This document shows positions 22,421-33,184 of a stretch of 64,000 nt of DNA, in pieces. The first letter of the stretch is position 1. Each line of letters begins with the position of its first letter. The position numbers were made by a program, and so were the translations under genes. The notes below the pieces were generated by a model, which made no database searches, was not told the DNA's origin, and saw only the letters and a list, made by a program, of their open reading frames with translations. Source of the DNA: Selaginella moellendorffii (lineage: Eukaryota > Streptophyta > Lycopodiopsida > Selaginellales > Selaginellaceae); NCBI RefSeq assembly GCF_000143415.4, contig NW_003314289.1, positions 476,561 through 540,560 on the forward strand. Direction: 5' to 3'.

Positions 22421-24084
22421 TCGGCAGTGGCGCTTCGAAATCCATCAAGATCTACGAGAATCTCCGCCGGGATGGCCTCCAGCCAAGTTTCCATCGTTCT
22501 TGCGGCTCTCAAGGTATGCATCGTGTACGCTCGATGCGGCAGCATGGCCGACGCGCGCCTCGTCTTCCAATCGATGTAGCAGCGAGCTCTGGTCGATCTG
22601 GTCTCGTGGAATGCCATGATCCAGGGCTACTCCGAGAATGGGGACTTCTTGCGGTGGTTTCTCAGGATGAAAGAAGAGGGATTCCAGCCCGATGGTCGTG
22701 GCTGCGCTCAAAGCTTGTGCTTCGATCGTTGGCACTGGAGAAAAGGAGGAACTCATGGAGAGGAAAGAAGATCGCACAAGAGCGCTCTTGGAGAGTGAAG
22801 ATCAAGTCTCTGGAGAAAGGGATGGCTGTTCACGCAGATCAAGGTGGTTTTCTCGGACGGGACACTGATAGCGAACAGCTTAGTGGACTTTTACTCCAGA
22901 TGCAAGGAGGTGGAGCTTGCTCGCCAGGTCTTTGATGGGATCCAGCACCGGACTCCTGTGTCCTGGAACTCCATGATGATGGGATGCGTCGAGAATGACG
23001 AGCCAGAGGTGGCTCTGGAGCTCTACGCTTCCATGCATAATGAAGAAGAAAGACGACCAAACAAAGTTAGTGTGCTCGCGGCACTCAAGGCGTGTGGGAA
23101 CTTAGCTGCTCGAAAACAGGATGAAGAACACAGGGGAAAACAATCTAGAGAGAGTCGCAGCGATTCACTCACAGGCTGTAAGATCCGAGATCGAGATCGA
23201 CACTCACCTGGGAAGCAGCTTGGTGGATGCCTACGCGAGGTATGGAAGCCTGATCGATGCTCGCTCTATCTCACGACACCATCGCGTGGAACTCTCTCAT
23301 CCTTGCTTACGTCGATTCCGGCGACACCGAGCTTGGGCTAAAGTCATATCTGGAGATGAAGGAGCAAAGAAGCTGCTGCTCGCCAGATCGAATAACGTAT
23401 CTCGCGGCTCTCAAAGCTTGCGGTTACTTAGCAGCGCTGGAAACCGGGAGGATGATCCACGAAGAACTCCACGCCGAGAAGCTGGACTGCGAGACGAAGG
23501 TGGTGAACCCGTTGGTGGACTTCTACGGCAAGTGTGGGAGTTTAGTCGAGGCCCAGCAGGTTTTCGACGAGTTTCCGGCGGGATCCAGGAACTTGGTAAC
23601 TTGGAACTCGCTGATGGCGGCTTATGGCAACGCTGGAGAGGTGTGGAGGGTTCTCAAGCTCCTGGAGACGATGATCCAGCACAGGGAAGAGCCCGACTCG
23701 GTAACTTTTATGGTGGTTCTCAGCGCTTGCAACCATGCGGGACTGGTGGAGCAAGGCCAGAACCTCTTCGAGGCTATGAGCTCCGAGTTTGGGATCTGGC
23801 CTTCGATCGAGCACTGCTGCTGCGTGGTCGATCTCCTCTGTCGAGCCAACAGGATGGAAGAGGCAGTGATGCTGGTGACGGAGAGAAGCTCGAGTTTTTG
23901 CTCCTCATCATCGGCCAAGCTCTGGATGGCGATCCTCTGCGCTTGCTACAAGGCGAGCAGCAATGTGGAATTTGCGAGGATTGCTTTCAAGGCTGTGGAA
24001 CTGGATGAGAAAGTGGCGGTGGCTTATGTTATCATGGCAAGCATGGAAGAAATGGAAGAACTCTACGTCACGCCTATGTTTTGA
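22400..24084 (+). pseudogene. PPR pseudogene (block A copy of the gene at 28474-30954)
   Basis: Nearly identical in sequence to the intact PPR gene in block B but broken in many places. The original start region is altered (ATGTAGCCTG). About 96 bp is missing after 22513. At 22578 TAG replaces the Glu codon of an ATG-GAG. A deletion of roughly 0.75 kb falls near 22700-22800. Small deletions occur near 22870 and 23262. Two long open stretches survive, at 22844-23341 and 23257-24084, in different frames. The sequence therefore cannot make the full protein, though a short C-terminal PPR product of about 275 aa (MLALSHDTIAWNS...) could be opened. High identity to block B means recent duplication or conversion. 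Confidence 0.85.
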
Positions 24085-24490
24085 TTATTGTTGCGAATAT
24101 GCGCTTAGGGTTTTTGAAGTCAACATAAAATGTAGGCTCCATTGTCTTTCTTCAGCCTGTATCTAGGCAGTTTCTACGTTCCTTGCATGTTCATCCTTTC
24201 TAGCACGTCTGATTTAAATACGAATATCTAAACTGATTATTTCTGAGACAGGTTGCATCTCCAACAAAAAGTCGTATGGAAATGTCAATGGCAAACCTTC
24301 TGGCTTAAGTTGTTTAGGATATTAATATTATTATTTATGATTAATTAATATTTTGTAGAATTAATTTTATGAAGCTATCTGACTTACTAGTAATGTATAA
24401 CCTGTTTTACCATTGAAGTTAGTATACTACGTGCGAGTATAAGAAAAATACGTGGTCAAGATACACTGTTGCACTAACTCATTCAGCCCA
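24085..24490. other. AT-rich spacer
   Basis: AT-rich DNA between the PPR pseudogene and the 260-aa gene; no gene seen. Confidence 0.5.
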
Positions 24491-24491
24491 C

Positions 24492-24499
24492 TATAAAAA
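24492..24499 (+). promoter_or_regulatory. TATA box of the 260-aa gene
   Basis: TATAAAAA ends 46 bases upstream of ATG 24546. The block B copy keeps the motif at 31812-31819. Confidence 0.6.
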
Positions 24500-24545
24500 C
24501 TGGTTCTTCTCCGGTGTATCCCAAAGGTGATTTGCAATAGCAACC

Positions 24546-25560
24546 ATGGCGACGATGCTTGAGGCCTTCGGTTCATTGAAGGAGATTGGTGAGATTGTTG
24601 GGAGTTTCGATTTCAGTAAGGTGAAGTGGAACCTGTCTTGTCTGAAGCAGTGCTTAATTTCAATCCTTGTGCAAAGCTGCAGATTGATGTGCGTTCCACG
24701 AGTGCCGAGGATTACCTCCACACAAACCTGGCACCGTCATTTGGGGACCTGAATGCAGAAACAGTGAAGAAGATGGATGAGGTTCTCAAGGTTTGCATCG
24801 CGGGAACCACCACTCTTCTCGCCAAAGTGCCACCAGAAGAGCGAACTTGGGAGAAGGTCAACTCCATGTTCATGCAAAACCCCCTGGTTGAGCCAATGGG
24901 TGACGGGGTTAGCAGAGCTGACAAGTTTATCAACAAAAGCTCTAATGATTTTAAGTTTGACGGGTCACCGGATTCGGCCATTGTGAGAGCAGTAAGTTCT
25001 GTGACATTATGTATTATAACAGCAGAGCTCTACTAACCTTTGGGGCCTTCTCTCCTCACAGGTTCAGACCTGGTTTGTGAATTTCATTGCAGATCAGGAC
25101 GTCCTGGAATCAACCAAGATCAACATTGAAGTTCTTGGGAGCATCGTTGCTCAGTCAGGGGCAACCATTAACAGCTTTGAAACTATATTTGCCAAGCATG
25201 AGTACCACGAGAAAACCATGGTTGACATTGGGGTGCTAAGGTACCCTGATATGCTCAACCCTTACTTCAAGGTTTGTGTCATGTTGCCAAGTATTTCAGT
25301 CAGCTCATGCTTTTAGCATAGGTGTACCGCATCAAACTCTTTGCCTGGTCTGATAGCAGCCGTATTCTGTTCCATCAGGAGGATTCCAATGGCATCACTG
25401 GAGGTGAGATGTGTAATGTAACTTAATGCATGGTTTTTATGTCTTGCTTGCAGAGTTTAACTTCCGCAAGTTTAACCCACGTAAGGAAGTCATTGACAAG
25501 ATGAACCCAAATGCCAAAAAAAAGGCTGTGGAGGATGCTGATAACATATTTGGTTTCTAG
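24546..25560 (+). CDS. Conserved-looking 260-aa protein of unknown family
   Basis: Five exons close exactly: 24546-24620, 24683-24991, 25062-25271, 25322-25403, 25454-25560; 260 aa. All introns are GT-AG and 50-70 bp. The protein begins MATMLEAFGSLKEIGEIV and has no signal peptide or membrane segment. Distinct stretches are RSTSAEDYLHTNLAP (~28-42), SRADKFINKSSNDFKFDG (~105), IRYPDM-like YPDMLNPYFK, VYRIKLFAWSDSSR (~199-212) and a lysine-rich end, PNAKKKAVEDADNIFGF. I know no family with these features. Soluble, probably cytosolic. The first intron is the least certain: without it the two halves are in different frames, with it they join. A broken duplicate lies at 31867-32735, and the TATA box is kept in both, so the gene is old enough to be duplicated and is probably real. 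Confidence 0.7.
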
Positions 25561-25699
25561 TATCAAGGCTGCATGTCATCTACTTGAAAATAACAGCTAT
25601 TCTTCTTTTTTATACTGTTTTTTTCTATGATTATGTTATGTTACATTGCCATGCTCAAATCATATAATGCTAAACCTTCCATTGATCTCTGAGTTGTTG

Positions 25700-26470
25700 A
25701 AGCGTTTATCCAAAGTTTGGTTCTTCATCAAGATTGACTTATGTAGTGCTTCCAATCTCATTTATATTCATGAGGGTGATTTGGAAAATAACTTTTTGTA
25801 CATGTTATGGCCACTTTGAATACAGAAAAATGCTTTTTGGTTTAACTAACACTTTTATTATTTTGTACCATAATGACTTTCATGATTTTTGTAATCTCTT
25901 CATTGCCACCTCTTTTGACAATAATTTTATCTTCTTTAAGACTCAAAAAATTTGCAACCATAATGTTTATATTGTCCTCTAGTACTTTTAACAATAAACC
26001 ATTTTATAAAGTTAATAAATGTTCTTCTAATCAAAATTTGGTAGAGTTTTTGAGTTATATAATTTCCTCATGTGGCATTATTATAGACTTTGCTAAGGTT
26101 TCCATCATTCTTATGTGGCAACACTCAACTTTTGTTCATAATGTTTAATAATTCTTTGTCTATATGAATTTATTTTAGTGTTTTATTCAGGACTTCTTTA
26201 AAATTACTCTTCTTCAAATGTAATTTATTTTAAAGGATTTATTTATTTATTTTGCCCAAATTTCTTATGATCTCCTGAAGTTTTTTTGCCTTTGGACAAC
26301 ATGAAATTATATTTTGTTAAGGTAAATACTTCAAATTTCATTTTGGGTGCTATTTTGCTACAAGAGGGACTAAATAGCAAACTTTATCTGATTATTTTTC
26401 ATTCTTGGAAATACACAGATGTAAATATTAATTATGAAATCTTCAATAAAGAACTTTTGCAATTGTAGAC
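25700..26470 (+). mobile_element. Decayed Ty3/gypsy pol fragment
   Basis: Degenerate but ordered gypsy polymerase pieces on the plus strand. About 25705-25790 reads like the RT start (FIKIDLCSASNL). About 25790-26090 holds CYGHFEYRKMLFGLTN, the usual RYGHFEYLVMPFGLTN block, and NNFIFFKTQKIC, then VEFLSYIISSCGI. About 26280-26466 is RNase H-like (ILGAILLQEG, NYEIFNKELLQL). Many frameshifts and stops; no LTRs found. Confidence 0.75.
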
Positions 26471-26683
26471 CTTTTTAAAATGTTATTTCTTTGAAAATTC
26501 TCTAACATATAACCACTGCTTACATTGATCACAAAACCCCTAATATTTATATCAATTTGAGGATGTGTGTCAAAAATAATTGGCAAACAGGAATTTAATT
26601 GCTGCCATCCTTAACTCAAAGTATTAAAGTTCTGGTATTCTCTTAATAATTATACTTAGGAACCAATTTAGAGATTGGGTTTT

Positions 26684-26837
26684 GTTTTATAGAATTCTAT
26701 TTTTATCATTTTTATGATTGTGGAGTACTATATATGTCTTCTCCTCAATTTTCTCCTTCTGTTTTATAAAATTTTATTTTAATCATTTTTATGATTATGG
26801 AGTAATATATATGTCTTCTCCTCAATTTTCTCCTTCT
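26684..26837. repeat. 77-bp tandem direct repeat
   Basis: Two adjacent copies, 26684-26760 and 26761-26837, each running from GTTTTATA through ATATATGTCTTCTCC to TCTCCTTCT, with few differences. Surroundings (26471-27700) are AT-rich with no gene. Confidence 0.8.
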
Positions 26838-27700
26838 GTCACCCAACAGAAATCCACTTTCAATTCTTGAGATCATACTATAATAAAGCACTACTTTTTC
26901 TTCACCCAATCTCAAAGACTATTTAATAGATAAGAAAATGAAGTAAATATGAATGATAAATTTAAATTACTTCCAAAAATGAAGTCATTAGATCATCTCT
27001 TCTAAAAAAGAGCATTTAAGAGTGAGACATTATAACACTCTTCCATGCCTTGATTTTGAAAGGCATCCCTTTTTCTTCTTTTGAAAAGTTTTATTTTTGG
27101 TCTACCTTTCATCTTGAAAGTTTAAAAAATATTTTGAGTTTCAAAAGTAAGTTTTTTATTTGATAACTTTTAAGTACAATTTTGTTCTTCATGCCAGTAA
27201 TCAATTATAAGCTAATAATCTATATCCATAGTGTCAGGAGCTAAAAATGACTCCCCAATTTGCAAGAAACCCTAGATGATGTGGCAAAAGAAGCCATGTG
27301 TACAAAATTGGCCACATCGCTAGCATATGGTATACAAATTATCTTTTAAAAAAAATTTCATTAGTTATGAAATCGATTTCCATAGTCATTATACATATTT
27401 TAGACAGCAATTTAAATTAAAGCTGAATTTATTAGTAGACTAAGGGATTATACCTAGGTATTATCTAGGCAATGGAGAGCACATTGAATATGGAGATCGT
27501 GAATTGGCTTGTTTATTAAGTCTGAAAGGTAATAAGAATAGGAACATCGATTTTCATCTAGAAGCATTTAAGGTGTAGCATGTGGCCCTTGACTATGTAA
27601 TGTAAGCAGCTTCTTGTTTAAAGTGGTGCTCTCTAGTTCACGAATCCTTATTTCAAGCTGATTAGTTTGTCTCTCTGGATAACTTCACAGCAACATCAAG

Positions 27701-27955
27701 ATGAAGGCTGTACTAGTTTGTTTCCTTGTGATAATTCTTGGCTACTACGCAACTCCTATTTTTCAAGGCTACTACTTCAACACTCCTAATGAATCTTGTG
27801 ATCAGGAGGACAGAGTCTGCACTGGTAAGATGTATGGGAAGCTTAGTGGCCACAACTGTAAAAACAAAGGTGGGAAACATTATGGATATCAAGGCGATTG
27901 TCTGAAAATCAACCAAGCAATGGGACTTGAGGGTGGATGTTGCTACTTGAGCTGA
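27701..27955 (+). CDS. Small secreted 6-cysteine peptide
   Basis: A single-exon precursor of 84 aa. Residues 1 to about 19 form a signal peptide (MKAVLVCFLVIILGYYATP). The mature part has six cysteines at 33, 40, 53, 67, 80 and 81, spacing C-x6-C-x12-C-x13-C-x12-CC, and ends GGCCYLS. This is a defensin-like layout, but it does not fit a plant defensin or knottin pattern I can name, so no function is claimed; defence or signalling is possible. A broken relative at 44835-45010 keeps the end of the frame (EGGCCYLS) and the 3' flank, so the gene belongs to a small duplicated family. Just after the stop, 28077-28140 holds a tiny F-box gene remnant, as beside the other copy. Confidence 0.7.
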   Translation: MKAVLVCFLVIILGYYATPIFQGYYFNTPNESCDQEDRVCTGKMYGKLSGHNCKNKGGKHYGYQGDCLKINQAMGLEGGCCYLS

Positions 27956-28076
27956 ATCACTTAGAGACATTGACATTCACTTACTATCAAGATGCAAGAA
28001 ATTTGATAATCAGCTAAATTGCAGAATGCTAGTAGTTTCTCATCACAGAAGATTTCTAATAAAACATTCTAACAAG

Positions 28077-28140
28077 TCCTATGCAAGAGGAGGTCACACC
28101 GCATGACTTCCCGACGAGTTTAACATGCTAAAGCAGTATC
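28077..28140 (-). pseudogene. Micro-remnant of the F-box gene
   Basis: Bases 28077-28109 resemble 45221-45255 of the intact F-box gene (TATGCAAGAGGAGGTCACACC versus the same with four changes), directly joined to a piece like 45665-45687 (CGACGAGTTTAACATGCT). The order matches the peptide gene then F-box gene at 44.8-46.4 kb. Only scraps remain. Confidence 0.5.
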
Positions 28141-28204
28141 ACAATTTTGGTACAGGTACCTTCGATTAGCCAAGTTTGCAATGCGGGCGAGCTGCGCGAT
28201 CTCA

Positions 28205-28445
28205 GTGTGAGCACTTTCTTAGCTTGTTGATCATCAGACCTTGTGATCTGGAAGAAAGAAAACCAATGGTCACTACCTGGATAGAAAAAAAAAAAAGAGA
28301 GGAAACTTACCTTTGAGAATACCCAGTAGCTTCTGCCTCTTTCTTCTCTCCGGTTCGCTCTCACTCACTGCTGCTACGTTTGCTCCTCTTTCTTCGTCCT
28401 TCCTCGCCTCTTCTCTTTCTCGTCCTAGTTTCTTTAGGGTTCTTC
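28205..28445 (-). pseudogene. SCI1-like remnant (block B)
   Basis: Matches the second and third exons of the SCI1-like gene (around 21721-21990) in the same orientation relative to the PPR gene, with deletions. The DHKASAKS exon is shortened (28215-28250), the intron with AAACCAATGGTCACTA is kept, and the Ser/Arg-rich exon is collapsed to about 130 bp. No start or C terminus remains. Confidence 0.8.
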
Positions 28446-28473
28446 GCAAATCTAGGGTTTTTCAAAATGTAGC

Positions 28474-30954
28474 ATGAAAATCCATGCCAAGGGGAAATGC
28501 TCGGGATCGTCGGGCAGTGGCGCCTCGAAATCCATCAAGATCTACGAGAATCTCCGCCGGGATGGCCTCCAGCCAAGCATTTCCATCGTTCTTGCGGCTC
28601 TCAAGGTATGCATCGGCGCGAAATATCTCGCGGCAGGGGCAAGAATCCACAGCGATCTGGCCGACCGCTGGAGCAGCAGCATCTACGTCGCCAACAATCT
28701 CATCTCCATGTACGCTCGATGCGGCAGCATGGCCGACGCGCGCCTCGTCTTCCAATCAATGGAGCAGCGAGCTCTGGTCGATCTGGTCTCGTGGAATGCC
28801 ATGATCCAGGGCTACTCCGAGAATGGGGACTTTGAATCGGCCTTGCGGTGGTTTCTCAGGATGAAAGACGAGGGATTCGAGCCCGATGGTCGATCTTTCG
28901 TGGCTGCCCTCAAGGCCTGTGCTTCGATCGAGAAGGAGGAAAGGATCAAAAGGAAAGAAGATCGAACAAGAGCTCTCTTGGAGAAGGTCCGGGAGATTCA
29001 CAGGGACGTTTCTTCTTCTTCCAGGGATACTTTCGTCGCAAACGCACTGATAGAGGCTTATGGAAGCTGTGGAAGCTTGGAGGAGGCAGTGGTGGTTTTC
29101 GAGAGCATGGAAGAAGTGGACTTGGTTTCGTGGACTTCGATCATCGTCCAGTGCGTGGAGAATGGTGAATCCAGGAGAGGACTCGAGTTCTTCGACCGGA
29201 TGGTGAAGAGTGGATTCGTTCCAGATGGTCGGACCTTGGTTGCCGCTCTCAAAGCTTGCGAAGGTGTTTTAGAGGAAGAGCGAGGAGATGGAAAGCTATC
29301 ATCCGGCTGCTTGGGAAGAATCAGAGAAATTCACTCTCGAGCATCTTTGACATCCTCGGAGCTGGATCTATTCGTGGCGAACACACTCGTTGGAGCTTAT
29401 GCCAGAGCTGGAAGCTTGGATGACGCTCGTGAAGTTTTTGACAAGATTATTCAGCGAGACCCAGTCTCATGGACTAAAATGCTCCTAGGATACGTCGACG
29501 CTGGCGAGCCCGAGCTCGCGCTAGAATTATACTCACGCATGAGAAGCGAAGGATCTACTTTACCGAGCGAAGTGACTGTCGTGGCTGCTCTCAAGGCGTG
29601 CTCGAGCTTGGCTCACGACGAGCAAGCGACGATAGTCGATGGAAAACTTGTGAAGATCAAGTCTTTGGAGAAAGGGATGGCTGTTCATGCAGATCAAGGT
29701 GGTTTTCTCGGACGGGACACTGTGATGGCGAACAGCTTGGTGGACTTTTACTCCAGATGCAAGGAGGTGGAGCTTGCTCGTCGGGTCTTTGATGGGATCC
29801 AGCACCGGACTACTGTGTCCTGGAACTCCATGATGATGGGATGCGTCGAGAATGACGAGCCAGAGGTGGCTCTGGAGCTCTATGCTTCCATGCATAACGA
29901 AGAAGAAGGACGACCAAACAAAGTTAGTGTGCTCGCGGCACTCAAGGCGTGTGGGAACTTAGCTGCTCGAAAACAGGATCAAGAACACAGGAAAAAACAC
30001 CTAGAGAAAGTCGCAGCGATTCACTCACAAGCTCTAAGATCCGAGATCGAGATCGACACTCACCTGGGAAGCAGCTTGGTGGATGCCTATGCGAGGTGTG
30101 GAAGCCTGATCGATGCTCGCTCCGTTTTCCAGCAGATGAAAACTCACGACACCATCGCGTGGAACTCTCTCATCCTTGCTTACGTCGATTCCGGCGACGC
30201 CGAGCTTGGGCTAAAGTCATATCTGGAGATGAAGAAGCAAAGCTGCTGCTCGCCAGATCGAGTAACGTATCTCGCGGCTCTCAAAGCTTGCGGTTACTTA
30301 GCAGCGCTGGAAACCGGGAGGATGATCCACAAAGAACTCCACGCCGAGAAGCTGGACTGCGAGACGAAGGTGGTGAACGCGCTGGTGGACTTCTACGGCA
30401 AGTGTGGGAGTTTAGTCGAGGCCCAGCAGGTTTTCGACGAGTTTCCAGCGGGATCCAGGAACTTGGTAACTTGGAACTCGCTGATGGCGGCTTATGGCAA
30501 CGCTGGAGAGGTGTGGAGGGTTCTCAAGCTCCTGGAGACGATGATCCAGCACAGGGAAGAGCCCGACTCGGTAAGTTTTATGGTGGTTCTCAGCGCTTGC
30601 AACCATGCCGGACTGGTGGAGCAAGGCCAGAACCTCTTCGAGGCTATGAGCTCCGAGTTTGGGATCTGGCCTTCGATCGAGCACTGCTGCTGCGTGGTCG
30701 ATCTCCTCTGTCGAGCCAACAGGATGGAAGAGGCAGTGATGCTGGTGACGGAGAGAAGCTCGAGTTTTTGCTCGCCGTCGTCGGCCAAGCTCTGGATGGC
30801 GATCCTCTGCGCTTGCTACAAGGCGAGCAGCAATGTGGAATTTGCGAGGATTGCTTTCAAGGCTGTAGTGGAACTGGATGAGAAAGTGGCGGGGGCTTAT
30901 GTTCTCATGGCAAGCATGGAAGAAATGGAAGAACTCAAAACTTCCCGCCTGTGA
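28474..30954 (+). CDS. PLS-class pentatricopeptide repeat (PPR) protein
   Basis: An intronless gene of 826 aa. Tandem ~35-residue PPR motifs run through almost the entire length, with characteristic blocks such as VANNLISMYARCGSMADARLVF, VSWNAMIQGYSENG, ALKACGNLAA, LVDFYGKCGSLVEAQQVFDE and VVLSACNHAGLVEQGQNLFEAM. PPR proteins bind organelle RNA and act in editing, splicing or stability. The C terminus has an E-like section (SSAKLWMAILCACYKAS, then MASMEEMEELKTSRL) but no DYW deaminase domain, so any editing role would need a partner. Some linkers between repeats are lengthened by acidic/basic inserts (EKEERIKRKEDRTR). The start ATG 28474 gives a weak, basic N terminus (MKIHAKGKCSG) without a clear transit peptide; targeting is uncertain. 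Telo-box motifs lie just upstream. The block A copy is a pseudogene. Confidence 0.92.
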   Translation: MKIHAKGKCSGSSGSGASKSIKIYENLRRDGLQPSISIVLAALKVCIGAKYLAAGARIHSDLADRWSSSIYVANNLISMYARCGSMADARLVFQSMEQRALVDLVSWNAMIQGYSENGDFESALRWFLRMKDEGFEPDGRSFVAALKACASIEKEERIKRKEDRTRALLEKVREIHRDVSSSSRDTFVANALIEAYGSCGSLEEAVVVFESMEEVDLVSWTSIIVQCVENGESRRGLEFFDRMVKSGFVPDGRTLVAALKACEGVLEEERGDGKLSSGCLGRIREIHSRASLTSSELDLFVANTLVGAYARAGSLDDAREVFDKIIQRDPVSWTKMLLGYVDAGEPELALELYSRMRSEGSTLPSEVTVVAALKACSSLAHDEQATIVDGKLVKIKSLEKGMAVHADQGGFLGRDTVMANSLVDFYSRCKEVELARRVFDGIQHRTTVSWNSMMMGCVENDEPEVALELYASMHNEEEGRPNKVSVLAALKACGNLAARKQDQEHRKKHLEKVAAIHSQALRSEIEIDTHLGSSLVDAYARCGSLIDARSVFQQMKTHDTIAWNSLILAYVDSGDAELGLKSYLEMKKQSCCSPDRVTYLAALKACGYLAALETGRMIHKELHAEKLDCETKVVNALVDFYGKCGSLVEAQQVFDEFPAGSRNLVTWNSLMAAYGNAGEVWRVLKLLETMIQHREEPDSVSFMVVLSACNHAGLVEQGQNLFEAMSSEFGIWPSIEHCCCVVDLLCRANRMEEAVMLVTERSSSFCSPSSAKLWMAILCACYKASSNVEFARIAFKAVVELDEKVAGAYVLMASMEEMEELKTSRL

Positions 30955-31810
30955 TTTGATTATTGTTGCGAATATGCGCTTAGGGTTTTTGGGTGGTGGA
31001 GGCAGTTTCTATTGTTCATCCTTCCTAGCTATTTGATGGCGACTGGAACAAAGTGATAAGAACATGATTTAAATATGGATAGCTAAACTGATTAATTCTG
31101 AGACTGGTTGCATCTCCAACAAATTGATGAAGTTGTCTTTATGACCACTTGTGCACCTGTGGAAATGTCAATGGCAAACCTGTTGCTCAGCAACTTAAGT
31201 TACTCAAGTTGAAATCCTCAGCAGATCCTGTTCAACCAACATGATGTAAATAACTAAACTGGCAATCTACAAAGTCATATGTTTGTGGATCCAAAACAAA
31301 AAGAGTGTGAACAACAAGCACAAATTATAATAGTAATTTAATAATAAAAATATTATAGTTTAAATGTAATTTATGGTTAATATGATTCTTCATTTAAAGT
31401 GCAATATTTGTTATCTGACTTATTAATTTATTAAAAATAATTTGCTATGTATTGCATGTAGCAACACTTTTTTTTTAAATAGTAGTGTTATTCCTATTTA
31501 TTAATCCAATTGATCAAATGGAAGTTTATATTATAAACATGTTAATAATTTATAAAAACAAAAAAATCTTATTGAATATCAGCAATTACATGGTATAATA
31601 AACTAGAATATACTAGGAAGTGTTTAAGTTTATAAATTATAAACATGTTTATAGATTATAAATACAAGATTAATCTAAATGAATAACGACCATTAAATGG
31701 TATAATTCTAGAATATCCAAATATATTCTATGTATATTCTTAATCGAACCAAAAAATGTATAATCTATTTTACCATTAAAGCTGCTCACTAAACTAACTC
31801 ATTCCGCCCA
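30955..31810. other. AT-rich spacer with part of an interspersed repeat
   Basis: No gene seen. Bases about 31480-31760 belong to an AT-rich repeat shared with 36800-37040 (see repeat entry). Confidence 0.5.
31480..31760 (+). repeat. AT-rich interspersed repeat, copy 1
   Basis: Shares a long co-linear stretch with 36800-37040, including TATACTAGGAAGTG, TTTATAAATTATAAACATG and ACAAGATTAATCTAAATGAA. It includes the palindrome-like TTATAAACATGTTTATAG (31637-31654). Possibly a MITE or a solo remnant; no TIRs or TSDs established. Confidence 0.65.
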
Positions 31811-31866
31811 TTATAAAAATTGAGTTTTCTCCGGTACCTATCCCAAAGTTGATTTGCAATGCGACC

Positions 31867-32735
31867 ATGGAAACGATGCTTGGGGCCTTCGGTTCATTGG
31901 TGAGATTGTGGGGAGTTTCGATTTCAGTAATGTGAAGTGGAACCTGTTTTGTCTGAAGCAGTGCTTAATTTCGTTCCTTATGCAAAGCTGCAGATTGGTG
32001 TGCGTTCCGAGAGTGCCGAGGATTACCTCCACACAAACCTGGCACCGTCATTTGGGGGCCTGAATGCAGAAACAGTGAAGAAGACGGATGAGGTTCTCAA
32101 GGTTTTCGTCTCGGGAACCACCGTTCTCGCAAAAGTGCCACCGAAAGAACGAACTTGGGAGAAGGTCAACTCCATGTTCATGCAAAACCCCCTGGTTGAG
32201 CCAATGGGTGACAGGGTTAGCAGAGCTGACAAGTTTATCAACAAAAGCTCTAATGATTTTAAGTTCGACGGGTCACCGGATTCGGCCATTGTTAGAGCGG
32301 TAAATTCTGTGGCATTATGTATTATAGCAGCAGAGCTCTACTAGCCTTTTGGGCCTTCTCTCCCCACAGGGTTTGTGAATCTCATTCCAGTTCAGGACGT
32401 CCTGGAATCAACCAAGATCAACATTGAAGTTCTTGGGCGGCCGACCATTAACAGCTTTGAAACTTTATTTGCCAAGCATGAGTATCACGAGAAGACCATG
32501 GTTGACATTGGGGCGCTAAGGTACCCTGATATGCTCAACCCGTACTTCAAGGTTTGTGTCAGGCTGCCTTTAGTATTTCAGTCAACTCATATTTTGAGCA
32601 CAGGTGTACCACATTAAACTCTTTGCCTGGTCTGATAGCAATTGTATTCTGTTGATTCCAATGGCAAGGTGAGTGTCTAATGTAAACTAAAAAAGAAGGC
32701 TATGATAACATATTTGGTTTCTGCTACCCCCTAAA
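31867..32735 (+). pseudogene. Broken copy of the 260-aa gene (block B)
   Basis: Co-linear with 24546-25560 and close in sequence. Damage: about 10 bp lost after TTCATTG near 31901 (frameshift in exon 1); a short loss at the start of exon 3 (near 32370, the QTW codons); a 10-base difference around GGGCGGCCG at 32437; and collapse of exons 4-5 (32605-32735), leaving only CTCTTTGCCTGGTCTGATAGCA and the final ATAACATATTTGGTTTC. Exon 2 is open (about 31998-32300). The upstream TATA-like motif is kept. Confidence 0.85.
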
Positions 32736-32934
32736 AATAACAGTTGTTTTTCTTTTTTCTACTGTTTTTCTTCAGTTTACAGTTTCGTGAATTTTTATCT
32801 TACTAATACCAAACTATATGTTGATACTGAAGATTTAAGATCTCTAAAAGTGATTCTTAATGTTTCTCAGTTACTATAACGCTAACATATTATCAGTAGA
32901 TCATAGAGCAGTTATTTATCCCAAAGGTAGGTGG

Positions 32935-33180
32935 CAAACTAGCTCATGGAACCTGGATGCAAACTCGGGATCGTCAGGCAGCGGCGTCTTGAAATCCATC
33001 AAGATCTACAAGAATCTTTGCCATTTCCATCGTTCTTGTGGATGCATCAGCGCGATATCTCACAACAGGGGCAAGAATCTGGCTGATTGGTGGAGTAGTG
33101 TACACAGCATGGCCACACGCCTCTCTTCCAATCAATGCATCAGCGAGCTCTGGTGTGGAATGCCATGATCCAGGGCAGCT
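32935..33180 (+). pseudogene. Third, short PPR gene fragment
   Basis: Bases resemble the first ~350 bp of the block B PPR gene with several deletions: ACTCGGGATCGTCAGGCAG, then AAATCCATCAAGATCTACA, the His/Ser segment, and GTGGAATGCCATGATCCAGG. The copy stops abruptly at about 33183, where LRR-like sequence begins. Confidence 0.8.
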
Positions 33181-33184
33181 CCAA

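Noticed and set aside
23257-24084. Separate functional C-terminal PPR gene in block A
   Set aside because: The open 275 codons are the tail of a broken copy; an independent start and promoter are not visible, though a short product cannot be excluded.
29949-30881. 310-codon frame in the PPR gene in another phase
   Set aside because: Shadow of the real 826-codon PPR frame; the same shadow appears in block A.
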